A DNA stretch of 41,438 bases from Treponema sp. (GCA_031290475.1 JAITNM010000012.1:1-41438); one strand, 5' to 3'. Positions 27,075 through 36,597 are shown, numbered from the stretch's first letter. The notes: a model not told the origin generated them from the sequence alone. Program-made: numbers and translations.

Positions 27075-30000
27075 CTAAATTGTCCATTTCCATATCAGAC
27101 TAATAGACATATCGCTTACAAACAAATTTTCCACATGCAGGGGTGCAAGATTCCATCGGATATCAAAAAGAGGACTGTATAATTCTATACCTATATCCGG
27201 TTCCAGGGTATATTGACCAATGGTAAGCCCGCTGGTGGTTCTTATTAACCCCCTCTGTACATTCAGCAAATCATTATACCGAACTAAGACCATACCCTGG
27301 ACAAACATATCTGATCCAAAGTACTTACCAACAAAAACACTTGTATTATCAAAATAGTTACCTACCGAGCCAAGAGTGTCAACCGGGGTCCCCATGAGCC
27401 CGGATACCCCCCGGGAAACTAAATTAGGCAGGAACTGGGTCCTGAAGGAGAGCATATCCAGCCTCAGAAAGTCACGAATTACCCGTTCAAGCCGGCGGAC
27501 CACAACAAATTGGGAAACAAGATCCGCCCCGGTGGTGAGCAGGGTGTTAATACCCCCATTTTCTTCGGAGCCGGACAAATTTTGACCTAAAAGGTAGAAA
27601 ATGTCGTTTTGGGAGAGGGGCGGATTGGATTCGAGGCGGACTTCGAAGGAATTCTCGGGGGATTCTTCGTAAGAACTGAAAAGGAACTGGTTATCCATAA
27701 TCAATGAGATGATGAGCGGTCCGTCATCGGTACGATCCCGAATTTCCGCCCTGATGGTAAGCCGGGGATTAAACTGAATTTCATTTTCATTGAACGAGAG
27801 TACCCCGCTCCGGATATAGAAACTCCGCTGGAAGTAGTAAATTTCCCCGCTCCGCAAGTCGACATCTCCCTCCACAGAAAACCGTCCGCTGACGCTATCG
27901 CTGGTTATCCGCAGTCCTGTTCCCGCCGCAGCGCTTGCCCGTAATATGGGAGTATTCGAGTTAGGCCAGTAAAAATCCACCTTCCGTCCGGTTTTTATGG
28001 AGAAATCGGTAACCACCGGGAAGTTAGGCAATTGGGACGTCCTATAGATACCGGAAGAAATTTCCTCGGCATTCAGGGTGATTTCCGTATTGTCTCCTAT
28101 TATATTGCCTTTTACATTGAGGGTCCGGTTCTCCATCCCCACCGTTAAAGTCCCCGAAGCGTCCCCGGCAGCCACAACCCCCATAATATCCAGAGAAAAC
28201 GGTATGGGAGTATCGTTTGGAACCGTGATGTCTATGGTAAAGATATCCGGAATCCATCGATCGAACCGGAAATTCCCCGCAACTTGTCCAAAACCCCTTC
28301 CGCATCGGACAATCAGAGGGCCAAAATGCATTTCGTTGCCCTCCAGGGTAATAAAAACAGGGGTGGGGCCAATTTCAGCGCCTAAAAACTGGGGGATTTT
28401 CAGACGGACGCTGCTCCCCTGGGCGGTACCGTAAAATTCAGGATCCCCCAGGGGCCCCCGTATTTCAACTGAGGCATTCACAAAACCGCCGGTACAGCTA
28501 ATAACCTCGTGATGGGGGATATAACGCCAAAGGGATACCAAATCGACGTAGAGGTTTGATCCCTTGGCGTCTATGGTTTGGGAACTGAGAACACCGGTTA
28601 CCGTCCCTCTCACCGGGGAGGGGTAGGAAAGGCTGGCGTAGAAATCCCCATTGTCCGCCAAGGTCGAGCGGATCATGTTTTCAGGACCCCCGGAAAGGGA
28701 AAAGCCCGCATCGGACCGGGCGATGTCCACGGTAAAGGGTTCCGCGTTCTCAATTGCGTCAAATTTAATATGTTCTATTCTGATAATCCCTTTAAAGGCA
28801 TCCAGTGTTTCTTGAATGTTAAACCAGGAAGAAACCGGCTTAAACGCCGAGCCGGCGGTAAAAGTACAATTCAAATTCCGGCTAAGAAAGGTCCCGTTGA
28901 TCCGGCCTTCTACTTGGCCCAGGGCGTCTTTGCGGTTTACCATGAGCCAGGGGATGTCGGCATGAAGCCGGCCGTAATTCATCTGTAAATTCTGGATAAT
29001 GAGCTCATCATTATCCATATCCCCCCGGGCGGCAACTTTGATTTCGTTATCCCCGTTCCGGGCGGTAAGGGATAAAAGATTCACCTTCAATGACCAATTT
29101 TCCGTGGATGTCCAATTGGCGCCGATCGCAGCCGTAACCACAGCCCCATGGGCATTCCTGAACACACGGCTTAACTGCATATTTTCCCCGTTCACGGTCA
29201 GGAAAAGGGAGTTATACCGGTAATTACCGGTAAGGTAACAGGTTTCCTTCCCTGCCTCTACAACTACCTTGCCCGAATAATCCGTCCCATAAATATCCCA
29301 AAGAAAATCCCCATAGCCTCGCAACGCGCCCCTGCCGTCATCATAGACAAGTTCCGGAAAATACGCCCCGTTCTGATCCGCGCTGCCGCTCAGCCGTATG
29401 GAGGTGTTACCGGAAGCGGGGGTGGATAAATTCACTATTTCCAGCTTTTCAAGCGCCCCGCTCCAATCATCAAGGCTGTGATACCTGCCGTTGAGGTGCA
29501 GGGAAACCTGGGCTATCTCACCGTTTACCGGAATGGGGACATTGTCCGCGATGATGGAACCTATAATAATCCCTTCCGAAGTCAGGAAGGCCGTAGCGGT
29601 AACCCCATAAGAACCGGTTATAGAAACAGTATGCTGATTTTCAATAAAACCGTCCACATTATAGGATAAATTTTCATAAGCGGCCTGGACTGAAAAACGA
29701 ATGGCCGCCGGATTAGAAAAATTGGCGGACCCTAAAAAATCGATCCCCCCCCGGGACAGGACAATACTTCCTTCGTTAATTTGGAATTGTTGATCCGTAC
29801 CTGAGATAGATACCAGGGCGCTCAAGCTCCCGACTCCCCCCTGATAGGCCACAACCAGGTTGGGAATATTATAGGATACCTGGGTAAAGTCAGTCGTGAT
29901 AAATACTTCGGTGGTCATGGAGGTATCGGCAATAATGCCGGAAACCATGGCCGGCAGTTCCCCGATACTTCTAAAAGGACGGATCATATCCAGTATATCC

Positions 30001-31553
30001 CCGGCGGAAATATCATCAAAAACCAGCGCGGCTTGTAATTCCCGGGGATGGTTATAAAAAGTACCTTTCAGGGAGATTTCGCTCAGTTTTACCTCTTCGT
30101 AGGATTCAAGATTCCGGAAACGCAAGGCGGATAGGGCAAAGTCCAGGTTTCCCCTGGGGGAACGGATCAATTCCGCGTCCAGGGCGGAAAGCTGCACATC
30201 CCCCAGGTAAAGATCGCTGGAAAATATGCTGATCTCCCTGCCCGCACTGGTAACCGAGAACTCTCCGTTAACTATCCCGTCTCCGGTCATACTAAAATCA
30301 GAAATGGTAAGGGCGCCGTTAGGCGCCAGGGGACTGAATGCCAAGTCCCCTATATACCGGAAGGTTCCCCGGGGAAATCCTAAAGTTACCTGGTTAAAGT
30401 ACACATGTTTTTCATTACCCGTGCCGGAAATAGAATACCCGAGCTTTCCCAGGGGAAAATTCCGGTCCAGGTTTCCCGAGAGTCTAACTTCATAGGATAT
30501 TCCCCCCTCCCCGCCGGTCTCAAAGGCCGCTGTTCCGGTAGTGCTCAGGGCAAGGTACCGGTTATAGTCCCGCATTGATCCTGAGAGGATCAACATTTCC
30601 CGGGGAGAAAAATTATCCGCCCTAAATTCCCCCGAAAGTTTGCGGGTAGCAAAAATGTAATTCAAAGCCAGCTCATAAGGGGCATGATCGCGTATCTTTT
30701 TTATATCCAGCTTTTCCTTATCCAAAATAACATTGAAACTAACCGCCTGGATATTGAAGAATTCCCCGGAAGAGGAGGGGATATTCAAGGTGATATTCCC
30801 CGTCTGGTTTTCCAGATCGTAATCACCGGAAAGACGGCCCGCGAAACCTATGGCAAAGTTTTTAACCATGAGGTAATTTATTGAAAGGAAGGCGGTCCAC
30901 TTTCCCCGCAGGGAGAGGCGGTTATCCCTAATATGGCCGTCAAAATTGAGGCCCTGAAGGGCAATACTGCTTTCCCCGGCACGGATAGCGCATCTCCCCT
31001 GGCGAATACGGATCGACATAAGACGGGGAAGAGACCAGGTTTTTTCCGTTTCATTTTCCGCTGAGTTAAACTTTATGCCGCCCTTCTCCCCCAGGGATCC
31101 CAGCTTTGCCATAAGTTCCCGGTAAGTCTGCGCCTTTTCGGGGTAGATATTCACCAGGGGTTTATCCAGACTTATCACTTTGAGGGCATTCTCCATATCC
31201 CCCTGGAGAAGCCGGATTAGGGAAAAGGAGAACCGAAGCCGGGAAATGGATATGAAGGGATCTTCCTCACTAAAAGCAAGATCGGTATTTTCAGTGTTAT
31301 TATCTCTTATACGTATTTCCCGGAGATCGAGAATGCCAAAAATAGAAGGGCCCATGGAAGCGTATTCGATTTTAATGTTGAAATATTCTTCTCCCATGTT
31401 GATAAGGTAATCACGCAGGGTGAGCATCTGTTCCCGGATAGTTTTTTGCAAGGGCCGGACCACGACCGTGGTTCCGCTTACCAGGAATACGAAGATGAGA
31501 ATATTGATGATTATGGCAGCCGGCTTTTTCGGTATATTCCTCATGAGACCCAT
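27075..31553 (-). CDS. tamB: translocation and assembly module TamB (AsmA-like, DUF490)
   Basis: 1492 residues. TamB-type proteins are very long periplasmic beta-groove proteins anchored in the inner membrane that take part in outer-membrane protein insertion or lipid transport between membranes. One N-terminal span is visible (about 12-32), then well over a thousand residues of repetitive beta-strand sequence (recurring patterns such as GNLDFALS, GDVDLRSGEIYY, ARGDMDNDEL). The conserved C-terminal DUF490 region includes SGRFSVEGDVDLRSGEIYYF, LTIRAEIRD, and the NPPLSQNDIFYLLGQ segment. The ATG at 31553 follows GGAAAA; a second ATG three codons later is possible. It precedes bamA, the usual neighbour, and is divergent from tmk. 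Confidence 0.93.
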   Translation of the reverse strand: MGLMRNIPKKPAAIIINILIFVFLVSGTTVVVRPLQKTIREQMLTLRDYLINMGEEYFNIKIEYASMGPSIFGILDLREIRIRDNNTENTDLAFSEEDPFISISRLRFSFSLIRLLQGDMENALKVISLDKPLVNIYPEKAQTYRELMAKLGSLGEKGGIKFNSAENETEKTWSLPRLMSIRIRQGRCAIRAGESSIALQGLNFDGHIRDNRLSLRGKWTAFLSINYLMVKNFAIGFAGRLSGDYDLENQTGNITLNIPSSSGEFFNIQAVSFNVILDKEKLDIKKIRDHAPYELALNYIFATRKLSGEFRADNFSPREMLILSGSMRDYNRYLALSTTGTAAFETGGEGGISYEVRLSGNLDRNFPLGKLGYSISGTGNEKHVYFNQVTLGFPRGTFRYIGDLAFSPLAPNGALTISDFSMTGDGIVNGEFSVTSAGREISIFSSDLYLGDVQLSALDAELIRSPRGNLDFALSALRFRNLESYEEVKLSEISLKGTFYNHPRELQAALVFDDISAGDILDMIRPFRSIGELPAMVSGIIADTSMTTEVFITTDFTQVSYNIPNLVVAYQGGVGSLSALVSISGTDQQFQINEGSIVLSRGGIDFLGSANFSNPAAIRFSVQAAYENLSYNVDGFIENQHTVSITGSYGVTATAFLTSEGIIIGSIIADNVPIPVNGEIAQVSLHLNGRYHSLDDWSGALEKLEIVNLSTPASGNTSIRLSGSADQNGAYFPELVYDDGRGALRGYGDFLWDIYGTDYSGKVVVEAGKETCYLTGNYRYNSLFLTVNGENMQLSRVFRNAHGAVVTAAIGANWTSTENWSLKVNLLSLTARNGDNEIKVAARGDMDNDELIIQNLQMNYGRLHADIPWLMVNRKDALGQVEGRINGTFLSRNLNCTFTAGSAFKPVSSWFNIQETLDAFKGIIRIEHIKFDAIENAEPFTVDIARSDAGFSLSGGPENMIRSTLADNGDFYASLSYPSPVRGTVTGVLSSQTIDAKGSNLYVDLVSLWRYIPHHEVISCTGGFVNASVEIRGPLGDPEFYGTAQGSSVRLKIPQFLGAEIGPTPVFITLEGNEMHFGPLIVRCGRGFGQVAGNFRFDRWIPDIFTIDITVPNDTPIPFSLDIMGVVAAGDASGTLTVGMENRTLNVKGNIIGDNTEITLNAEEISSGIYRTSQLPNFPVVTDFSIKTGRKVDFYWPNSNTPILRASAAAGTGLRITSDSVSGRFSVEGDVDLRSGEIYYFQRSFYIRSGVLSFNENEIQFNPRLTIRAEIRDRTDDGPLIISLIMDNQFLFSSYEESPENSFEVRLESNPPLSQNDIFYLLGQNLSGSEENGGINTLLTTGADLVSQFVVVRRLERVIRDFLRLDMLSFRTQFLPNLVSRGVSGLMGTPVDTLGSVGNYFDNTSVFVGKYFGSDMFVQGMVLVRYNDLLNVQRGLIRTTSGLTIGQYTLEPDIGIELYSPLFDIRWNLAPLHVENLFVSDMSISLIWKWTI

Positions 31554-31635
31554 TTTTCCATATCTATTATCGGCTTGTTTGCAAATTAGCCCTTGGATTT
31601 ATCAAGAATTCCTTATACCATATAACAAAGAAGCT

Positions 31636-32268
31636 ATGTTTATTATACATAATTTTGCGGTTTTTGAGGGGGGAGACGGGAGCGGGACTACCACCCAGCT
31701 GGGTCTTTTACGGCGGCGCTTTGACGCTTCAAAGACGGCCCTGCCGGCGCTTCACGCCACCTTTGAACCCAGCGACGGCCCTGTGGGCGCCCTGATCCGC
31801 TCCGCCCTGAAGGGGGAACTTCCCCTGAAAAAAGAAACTATTGCCCGGCTTTTTGCCGCCGACCGGAATGAGCACCTCTACGGCAGGGGTGGGGTGCTGG
31901 AGCGCTCCGGGCAGGGGGAGTTGGTGATTTCGGACCGTTATACCCTGTCTTCCCTGGTATACCAGGGCATTGACTGCGGCGAGGAACTTCCCCGTTCTTT
32001 GAACGAGGCCTTCCCCGGACCGGAATTGCTCATATTCTTCGACCTGGACCCTGAAATTGCCCAAAAAAGGCTTGAAGGCCGTCCCGGCCGGGATATCTAC
32101 GAATACCTGGAATTTCAGGTTAAGGTGCGGGAACGGTACAAGGCCTTGCTACCGGAATATGAAAAGGCCGGGGTATGGGTGGAACTGGTGGACGCGTCGC
32201 AAAAACCGGAGGAAGTGGAACAGGAGGTGTGGAGGGCCCTGCAAAAAATGCCGATATTTAAGCCATAG
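31636..32268 (+). CDS. tmk: thymidylate kinase (dTMP kinase) with altered P-loop
   Basis: 210 residues from the ATG at 31636, the normal length. Tmk phosphorylates dTMP to dTDP. Family features: FEGGDGSGTTTQ at the P-loop, FEPSDGPVGALIR where the dTMP-binding TREP segment lies, LFAADRNEHL, and ISDRYTLSSLVYQG with the conserved Asp100-Arg101. The P-loop has Thr18 (codon ACT) where the Walker A lysine is expected, and Arg of TREP is Phe. An upstream extension of the frame into the tamB start region was rejected because the family fold begins at this ATG. The 82-bp divergent region holds only weak promoter matches. Confidence 0.9.
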   Translation: MFIIHNFAVFEGGDGSGTTTQLGLLRRRFDASKTALPALHATFEPSDGPVGALIRSALKGELPLKKETIARLFAADRNEHLYGRGGVLERSGQGELVISDRYTLSSLVYQGIDCGEELPRSLNEAFPGPELLIFFDLDPEIAQKRLEGRPGRDIYEYLEFQVKVRERYKALLPEYEKAGVWVELVDASQKPEEVEQEVWRALQKMPIFKP

Positions 32269-32282
32269 GATTAGGGAAAAGG

Positions 32283-32894
32283 ATGAAGGCTGTTAAGTAT
32301 CTTCTCTGGGGCATTATTTTTTTTGGTTCGGTTTTACCCCTCAACGCGTACCTGGTCCGGTACAAGGAACAGTACTACAGGCTCTACCACCTTCATTATA
32401 TTCAATATCCCGACGATTCCATGGAAAATATCTATTGGCTGGAAAAAGCGGCCAAGGCGGATTTTGCCAACCCCCTTTACGCCGTTGCGCTTATTGAAGA
32501 TGAAACCCAGTGGGAAAAGTACCGCTACCTTTTTATGATGCACATCAACCTCAAGCTCATTGAACAGTACCTTTACCTGGGGAATAAATGGAATAAGCGG
32601 AACGCGTATTTCTACAACGCCCCCTGGAAGGAACAGAACCTGGAGAGTCTTGAAACAGCGGAAACCTGTTTCCGTACCGCCCTCTATTACTGGAAGGACG
32701 CCCGGGAATGGGCCGAAAAATCTCTTGATCGCCGTTTCCGCTGGATCAACCTCAGAAATGTTCAGTTCTGGGAAGACGAGGCCGGCAGGATCGAAGACGG
32801 AAAACTGAACTACGAAAAGATCATAGGCAGGGAACTGGATCTGCTAGAAAAGGTACGGGAAAAATTCCAGTCCATGGACGAGAACACCTACTGA
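32283..32894 (+). CDS. uncharacterised membrane-anchored or secreted protein
   Basis: 203 residues, not recognised. The first ~23 residues (MKAVKYLLWGIIFFGSVLPLNA) are a signal peptide or single anchor; no lipobox Cys. The rest is unusually rich in Tyr and Trp and predicted helical; a segment around residues 115-150 (SLETAETCFRTALYYWKDA) has the spacing of a TPR helix pair. It follows tmk by 14 bp on the same strand, with AAAGG ahead of the ATG, so the two are probably cotranscribed. It converges on ligA. No role is proposed. Confidence 0.8.
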   Translation: MKAVKYLLWGIIFFGSVLPLNAYLVRYKEQYYRLYHLHYIQYPDDSMENIYWLEKAAKADFANPLYAVALIEDETQWEKYRYLFMMHINLKLIEQYLYLGNKWNKRNAYFYNAPWKEQNLESLETAETCFRTALYYWKDAREWAEKSLDRRFRWINLRNVQFWEDEAGRIEDGKLNYEKIIGRELDLLEKVREKFQSMDENTY

Positions 32895-32958
32895 GGCAGG
32901 GCGGGATTTTCGGGCCAGAAGTGTTTGGGGTAGCGTGGTCCAGATGTCATATAAAGGA

Positions 32959-34980
32959 TTAAAAGAGTTCTTCCTGATCTGTCTTGCTTTTTTTGCCGCC
33001 CTTTTTTGGTTTTTTTGCTGTTGTTTCGTCCGCACCGGCTTTTTTCTCCAGCTCCTTTGCCAGGGCGGGGTTTGCAAGCAGGGACAGAAACTGTTCTTCC
33101 CCGATAACCGGGATCCCTAAATTCCGGGCCTTAAGGTTTTTGCCGGAATTGGAAGAAGAATCCTTTGCCACAAGGAAGGAAAGATCTTGTACCACAGAAG
33201 ATTTTGCGCTTCCCCCCAGGGCCTTGATCTTCTCTTCCGCCTGATTGCGTTTCATGGCTGAAAGCTCCCCGGTAAAACAGAAACTGTAACCCTTTAAGGG
33301 CTGGGATTCAGGGGCCGGGGGAGGGGCAACGGAGATAATCCCCTTTTCAAGGATACCGTCGATTTCACCGGAAGTTTCCCGGAGGCCGTCGTAAATGGTC
33401 TTGGCGGTAATTTCCCCCAGGCCGTATACTGCGGCAAGCTCCTCAATGCCCGCGTTCCGCAGTTTTTCCAGGGTGTCGTAACCGGCCTGAACCACCTTTT
33501 CCATGATGAGTTCCCCTACTCCCTCAAAGTCAAAACCGGCAATAAAGGCCGCAAGACTGATCTCCCTGGGTTCCCGGATATGGCGTACTACCTTTGCCGC
33601 GGAAAGCTCTCCCATGCGTTCGTATTCGGACAGTTCTTCTGCCGTCAGGGTATAGATATCAGGAAGACTCATGACCCTGCCCTTGTCAAACAACTGTTGA
33701 ATGAGCTTATCTCCCAATTCCCGGATGTCCAGTACCGAGGCCCACTTTTGTATGCGGTGCAGGATCCGTTTTGGGCATGAGGGGTTGGGACAGAAAAGCC
33801 TCGTCCCCGCGTCCTCCAGTTTTGTACCGCAGCTTCCGCAGATTTCGGGGAATGTAATTTCTTCTTCCCCGGGAGAATCCGCGCCCTCTTTTACCAGTTC
33901 CCCATGGAGGGCAATCCCTTCGATTTTCGGGATGATCTCCCCGCGTTTTACCACCGTTACGGCCGAGCCGATCTTAAGGGCCATGGCGCGGATCATGCCG
34001 GGGTTGTTGAGATTGGCCCGCTGAACGGTGGTTCCCGCAAGGCGCACCGGGTCCACAATGCCGATGGGGGTATAGGTAGCCCCCGACTCGCTCCACTCCA
34101 CAGCTCTGAGTATGCTTACCGCGGTCTCCAGGTCAAACTTAAAGGCGATCTGTTTTTCCGGCCGCGCCCGCCTGAGATCGGTCATGTCTGTGGCCCTGTC
34201 CTTGACCACCAGGCCGTCTATGTCCACCAAAAGATCCTTCCGCCTTTCCGCTACTTCGGCGCGATAGGAAACAATCTCTTCCGCATCGGCGAACTCCCGG
34301 CTTTCGGTTGTCTGGAACCCCCTTTTTTTAAGCCATGTGATTTTTTCAATTTCATCTTTAAAATAAAAATCATCTCCCCCTGAGGCGGCATCATAGGTTA
34401 TAAGGGAAAGGTCTTCACAGCCCGCCCCATCCTTGCGGCGCATGATCCCATTGGCGGCATTCCGGCAGTTTGCCTTGTCCGCATACTTGTTCCGCCACAC
34501 CTCATGGGTCATCACCACTTCTCCCCGAATGCCCCCGGTAAACTGAACATCAAGCTCCGACAGTACTCCTGTCATGCGTTTTGCGTTTTTAGTAATTTCA
34601 TCACCCATGATCCCATCTCCCCTGGTGATGGCCCTTTTCAGCGCCCCCTTTTCATACTGAAGTTCCAAACTCGCCCCGTCCAGTTTGTACTGCACCACAT
34701 AGGAGGAAAAGTTCATTTTTGCGGCCCATTCAAGGAATTCGGCGGGATTGGCCGCCTTTTCCTGACTTCCCATGGGGATAATATGTTTTGCCTTGGGAAA
34801 TCCGTCGGTATCATCGGCGCCCACTTTTTTAAGGAGAGGATTACCGGGATCGAGGGCTTTTAATTCATCCCAGAGCTGATCGAACTCGGCATCAGAAATT
34901 TCCGCTTCACCGTTATAATATGAATCTATATACCGCCGCAGGAGGCGCTCTAACGCGCCGGTTCTTTCATTGTCTTTCAT
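32959..34980 (-). CDS. ligA: NAD-dependent DNA ligase
   Basis: 673 residues from the ATG at 34980. LigA seals nicks in replication and repair, using NAD. The N-terminal Ia domain is present (RYIDSYYNGEAEISDAEF), the active-site Lys is in YKLDGAS near residue 100, and the OB-fold segment is VVKRGEIIPKI. Four cysteines form the zinc finger (CGSCGTKL and CPNPSCPKR). A helix-hairpin-helix domain and a BRCT domain (PLKGYSFCFTGEL) follow. The end is a Lys-rich tail finishing with DQEELF. The ATG at 34980 has GGAG six bases upstream; the ATG four codons earlier (34992) has none. It is downstream of trmB by about 30 bp. Confidence 0.96.
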   Translation of the reverse strand: MKDNERTGALERLLRRYIDSYYNGEAEISDAEFDQLWDELKALDPGNPLLKKVGADDTDGFPKAKHIIPMGSQEKAANPAEFLEWAAKMNFSSYVVQYKLDGASLELQYEKGALKRAITRGDGIMGDEITKNAKRMTGVLSELDVQFTGGIRGEVVMTHEVWRNKYADKANCRNAANGIMRRKDGAGCEDLSLITYDAASGGDDFYFKDEIEKITWLKKRGFQTTESREFADAEEIVSYRAEVAERRKDLLVDIDGLVVKDRATDMTDLRRARPEKQIAFKFDLETAVSILRAVEWSESGATYTPIGIVDPVRLAGTTVQRANLNNPGMIRAMALKIGSAVTVVKRGEIIPKIEGIALHGELVKEGADSPGEEEITFPEICGSCGTKLEDAGTRLFCPNPSCPKRILHRIQKWASVLDIRELGDKLIQQLFDKGRVMSLPDIYTLTAEELSEYERMGELSAAKVVRHIREPREISLAAFIAGFDFEGVGELIMEKVVQAGYDTLEKLRNAGIEELAAVYGLGEITAKTIYDGLRETSGEIDGILEKGIISVAPPPAPESQPLKGYSFCFTGELSAMKRNQAEEKIKALGGSAKSSVVQDLSFLVAKDSSSNSGKNLKARNLGIPVIGEEQFLSLLANPALAKELEKKAGADETTAKKPKKGGKKSKTDQEELF

Positions 34981-35012
34981 GGTAAACTCCATATTCTTAA
35001 AGTAACGCCGAT

Positions 35013-35768
35013 TTATTCTTGAGGATCGAAAGTTCCCCTCTTGGTAAAAAACAATTCCCGGACCAAATGGCTCTTTTCCCTGCCTTTGCGTTCAAATTTA
35101 GTTTCGGGCCGCCAGGCTTGAGGAGCGGCAAACCCCCCGGGATTCGCGGCATAGGGATTCTGTAGAGCCGGAGTTTCCGATAATTCCCGGAGAGCCCATT
35201 GAGCATAATCCTCCCAATCGGTAACCATGTACACATAAGCGCCTGTTTTCAGTTTCCGGGCTAAAAGGTCTGTGAAAGGCCGGGTAATAAGACGGCGCTT
35301 CCGGTGCCGTTTTTTAGGCCAGGGATCGGGGAAGAATACATGAATCCCCGAAAGGGACGCGTCTGCAATTAATCCCCGCAGAACTTCTACCGCATCATAT
35401 TCAATTATCCTGATATTGGAAAGCCGCCTTTTGTCTATTTCCCAGAGGAGCCGCCCTATTCCCGGACGGTGCACTTCCACTCCCAAATAATTTTGTTCCC
35501 GGTTTGATTCGGCTATCATGGCGGTAGCGACGCCCATGCCGAAACCAATTTCGAGGGTTACCGGATTGGTGTTGCCAAAGAGCTGGGTAAAATCGCAATG
35601 CTGTAAAGGCTGGGGAAAAGGCAGTCCGTAACGGGGGAAAAATTCCTCATAACACCGTTTTTGGGCCGCACTCATCCTCCCTAAACGGAGTACATAGCTT
35701 TTAATACCGCGCCCTTCCCCGCCGGAACAGGACCGCCGCCCGTTTTTTTCCGTTTCAATGTTATTCAT
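35013..35768 (-). CDS. trmB: tRNA (guanine-46-N7)-methyltransferase
   Basis: 251 residues. TrmB methylates G46 in the tRNA variable loop using SAM. LEIGFGMG is the SAM-binding motif, FFPDPWPKKRHRKRRL is the family signature containing the catalytic region, and the C-terminal TKFERKGR segment is conserved. About 25 extra residues rich in Gly, Arg and Ser precede the fold. It sits 6 bp after the lipoprotein gene and ahead of ligA, so the three form one operon read from the promoter at 36517-36544. Confidence 0.95.
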   Translation of the reverse strand: MNNIETEKNGRRSCSGGEGRGIKSYVLRLGRMSAAQKRCYEEFFPRYGLPFPQPLQHCDFTQLFGNTNPVTLEIGFGMGVATAMIAESNREQNYLGVEVHRPGIGRLLWEIDKRRLSNIRIIEYDAVEVLRGLIADASLSGIHVFFPDPWPKKRHRKRRLITRPFTDLLARKLKTGAYVYMVTDWEDYAQWALRELSETPALQNPYAANPGGFAAPQAWRPETKFERKGREKSHLVRELFFTKRGTFDPQE

Positions 35769-35774
35769 AAAATA

Positions 35775-36509
35775 TTACTGTAGGCGAACCACATCCGTCA
35801 GGGCGGCGGTGAAATATTCATCGTCATCTGCCCAAAGGGCTAATCCGCGGGTATTGGCAGGCAAATCCAATTCCGACAGGGCGCCAAGAAATCTATCCAG
35901 GGACAGGTAGCTTATATAATTACCCTCAGTATCATAACAAACAAGGTAATGATTGGGGTATCCCGAATCGACGGTAAAAATACCGTTTTCAATGGTAAAA
36001 AGCGGGAAAGGAAAACGGGGATCCTCGGGCGCGTCAAAGGTAAAATAGCGTTCCGTTTTCTCACCCCCCTTATCCACCAGTACCGCACGGAACTGACCCC
36101 GGGGAAGGTCTTCATTCTCCATCATGGCAATGCTATGACTTCCAATCCAGGTTTTCTGGTCAATCGCAAAACTAACCCAGTCGTCGGAAGTAAGATGCCA
36201 GAACAGCCCTTCCCGGTCATGGTAAAGATACAAATCCGCAAGATCCTCGATTCCATCATCATCATCGGGAAGTATAAAAAAGGAATACCGCTCTTCCCGC
36301 TGTTCTTCACCCTGAAAATACACCAGGCGCAGGGAGCCGAAGGGAATTTTAGGCGGCGTCCGGGAACAGGAAAAAAAGGGCAGCAAAGAAAAAAGGGCCG
36401 GAAAAACCCCATATATGAAGGAGAATGCGACCCGCCGTTTCCGGCTTTTGGAGAACCATGCCGCCGGTAGAAGTTTCTTACCGAAAAAACGGTGTAAAAT
36501 CCGAATCAT
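35775..36509 (-). CDS. putative lipoprotein, function unknown
   Basis: 244 residues, not recognised. The N-terminus is basic, then hydrophobic to FSLLPFFSC, where Cys48 could be lipidated under the relaxed spirochaetal lipobox rules; a 48-residue signal is long. The mature part is mostly beta strand, rich in acidic and aromatic residues (ILPDDDDGIEDLADLYLYHD). The ATG at 36509 has no Shine-Dalgarno, and the predicted promoter ends only seven bases before it, suggesting a leaderless message; a TTG four codons later is the only nearby alternative. First gene of the lipoprotein-trmB-ligA unit. Confidence 0.78.
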   Translation of the reverse strand: MIRILHRFFGKKLLPAAWFSKSRKRRVAFSFIYGVFPALFSLLPFFSCSRTPPKIPFGSLRLVYFQGEEQREERYSFFILPDDDDGIEDLADLYLYHDREGLFWHLTSDDWVSFAIDQKTWIGSHSIAMMENEDLPRGQFRAVLVDKGGEKTERYFTFDAPEDPRFPFPLFTIENGIFTVDSGYPNHYLVCYDTEGNYISYLSLDRFLGALSELDLPANTRGLALWADDDEYFTAALTDVVRLQ

Positions 36510-36516
36510 AATGACA

Positions 36517-36544
36517 ATAATACGATGGATTTTGAAAATGTCAA
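36517..36544 (-). promoter_or_regulatory. strong sigma-70 promoter for lipoprotein-trmB-ligA
   Basis: Minus strand: TTGACA (36539-36544), 16-bp spacer, TATTAT (36517-36522, five of six matches). The expected start site falls on or within a couple of bases of the ATG at 36509. Confidence 0.7.
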
Positions 36545-36567
36545 ATTTTGCCCTGGGTTTTCCTTCA

Positions 36568-36597
36568 TTGACGCAGACAGGGTACTCTGACTATTCT
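36568..36597 (+). promoter_or_regulatory. candidate sigma-70 promoter for the divergent membrane protein gene
   Basis: Plus strand: TTGACG (36568-36573), 18-bp spacer, TATTCT (36592-36597). Start near 36604 would give a leader of about 36 bases to the ATG at 36640, and excludes starts further upstream. It lies back to back with the leftward promoter, so a regulator binding between them could affect both. Confidence 0.5.

Noticed and set aside
31420-31635. Upstream extension of tmk
   Set aside because: It would run over the tamB start on the other strand; the P-loop lies at the normal distance from the ATG at 31636.
31554-31635. Divergent promoters between tamB and tmk
   Set aside because: Best matches (for example TTGGAT-17-TACCAT on the + strand) are too poor to annotate.
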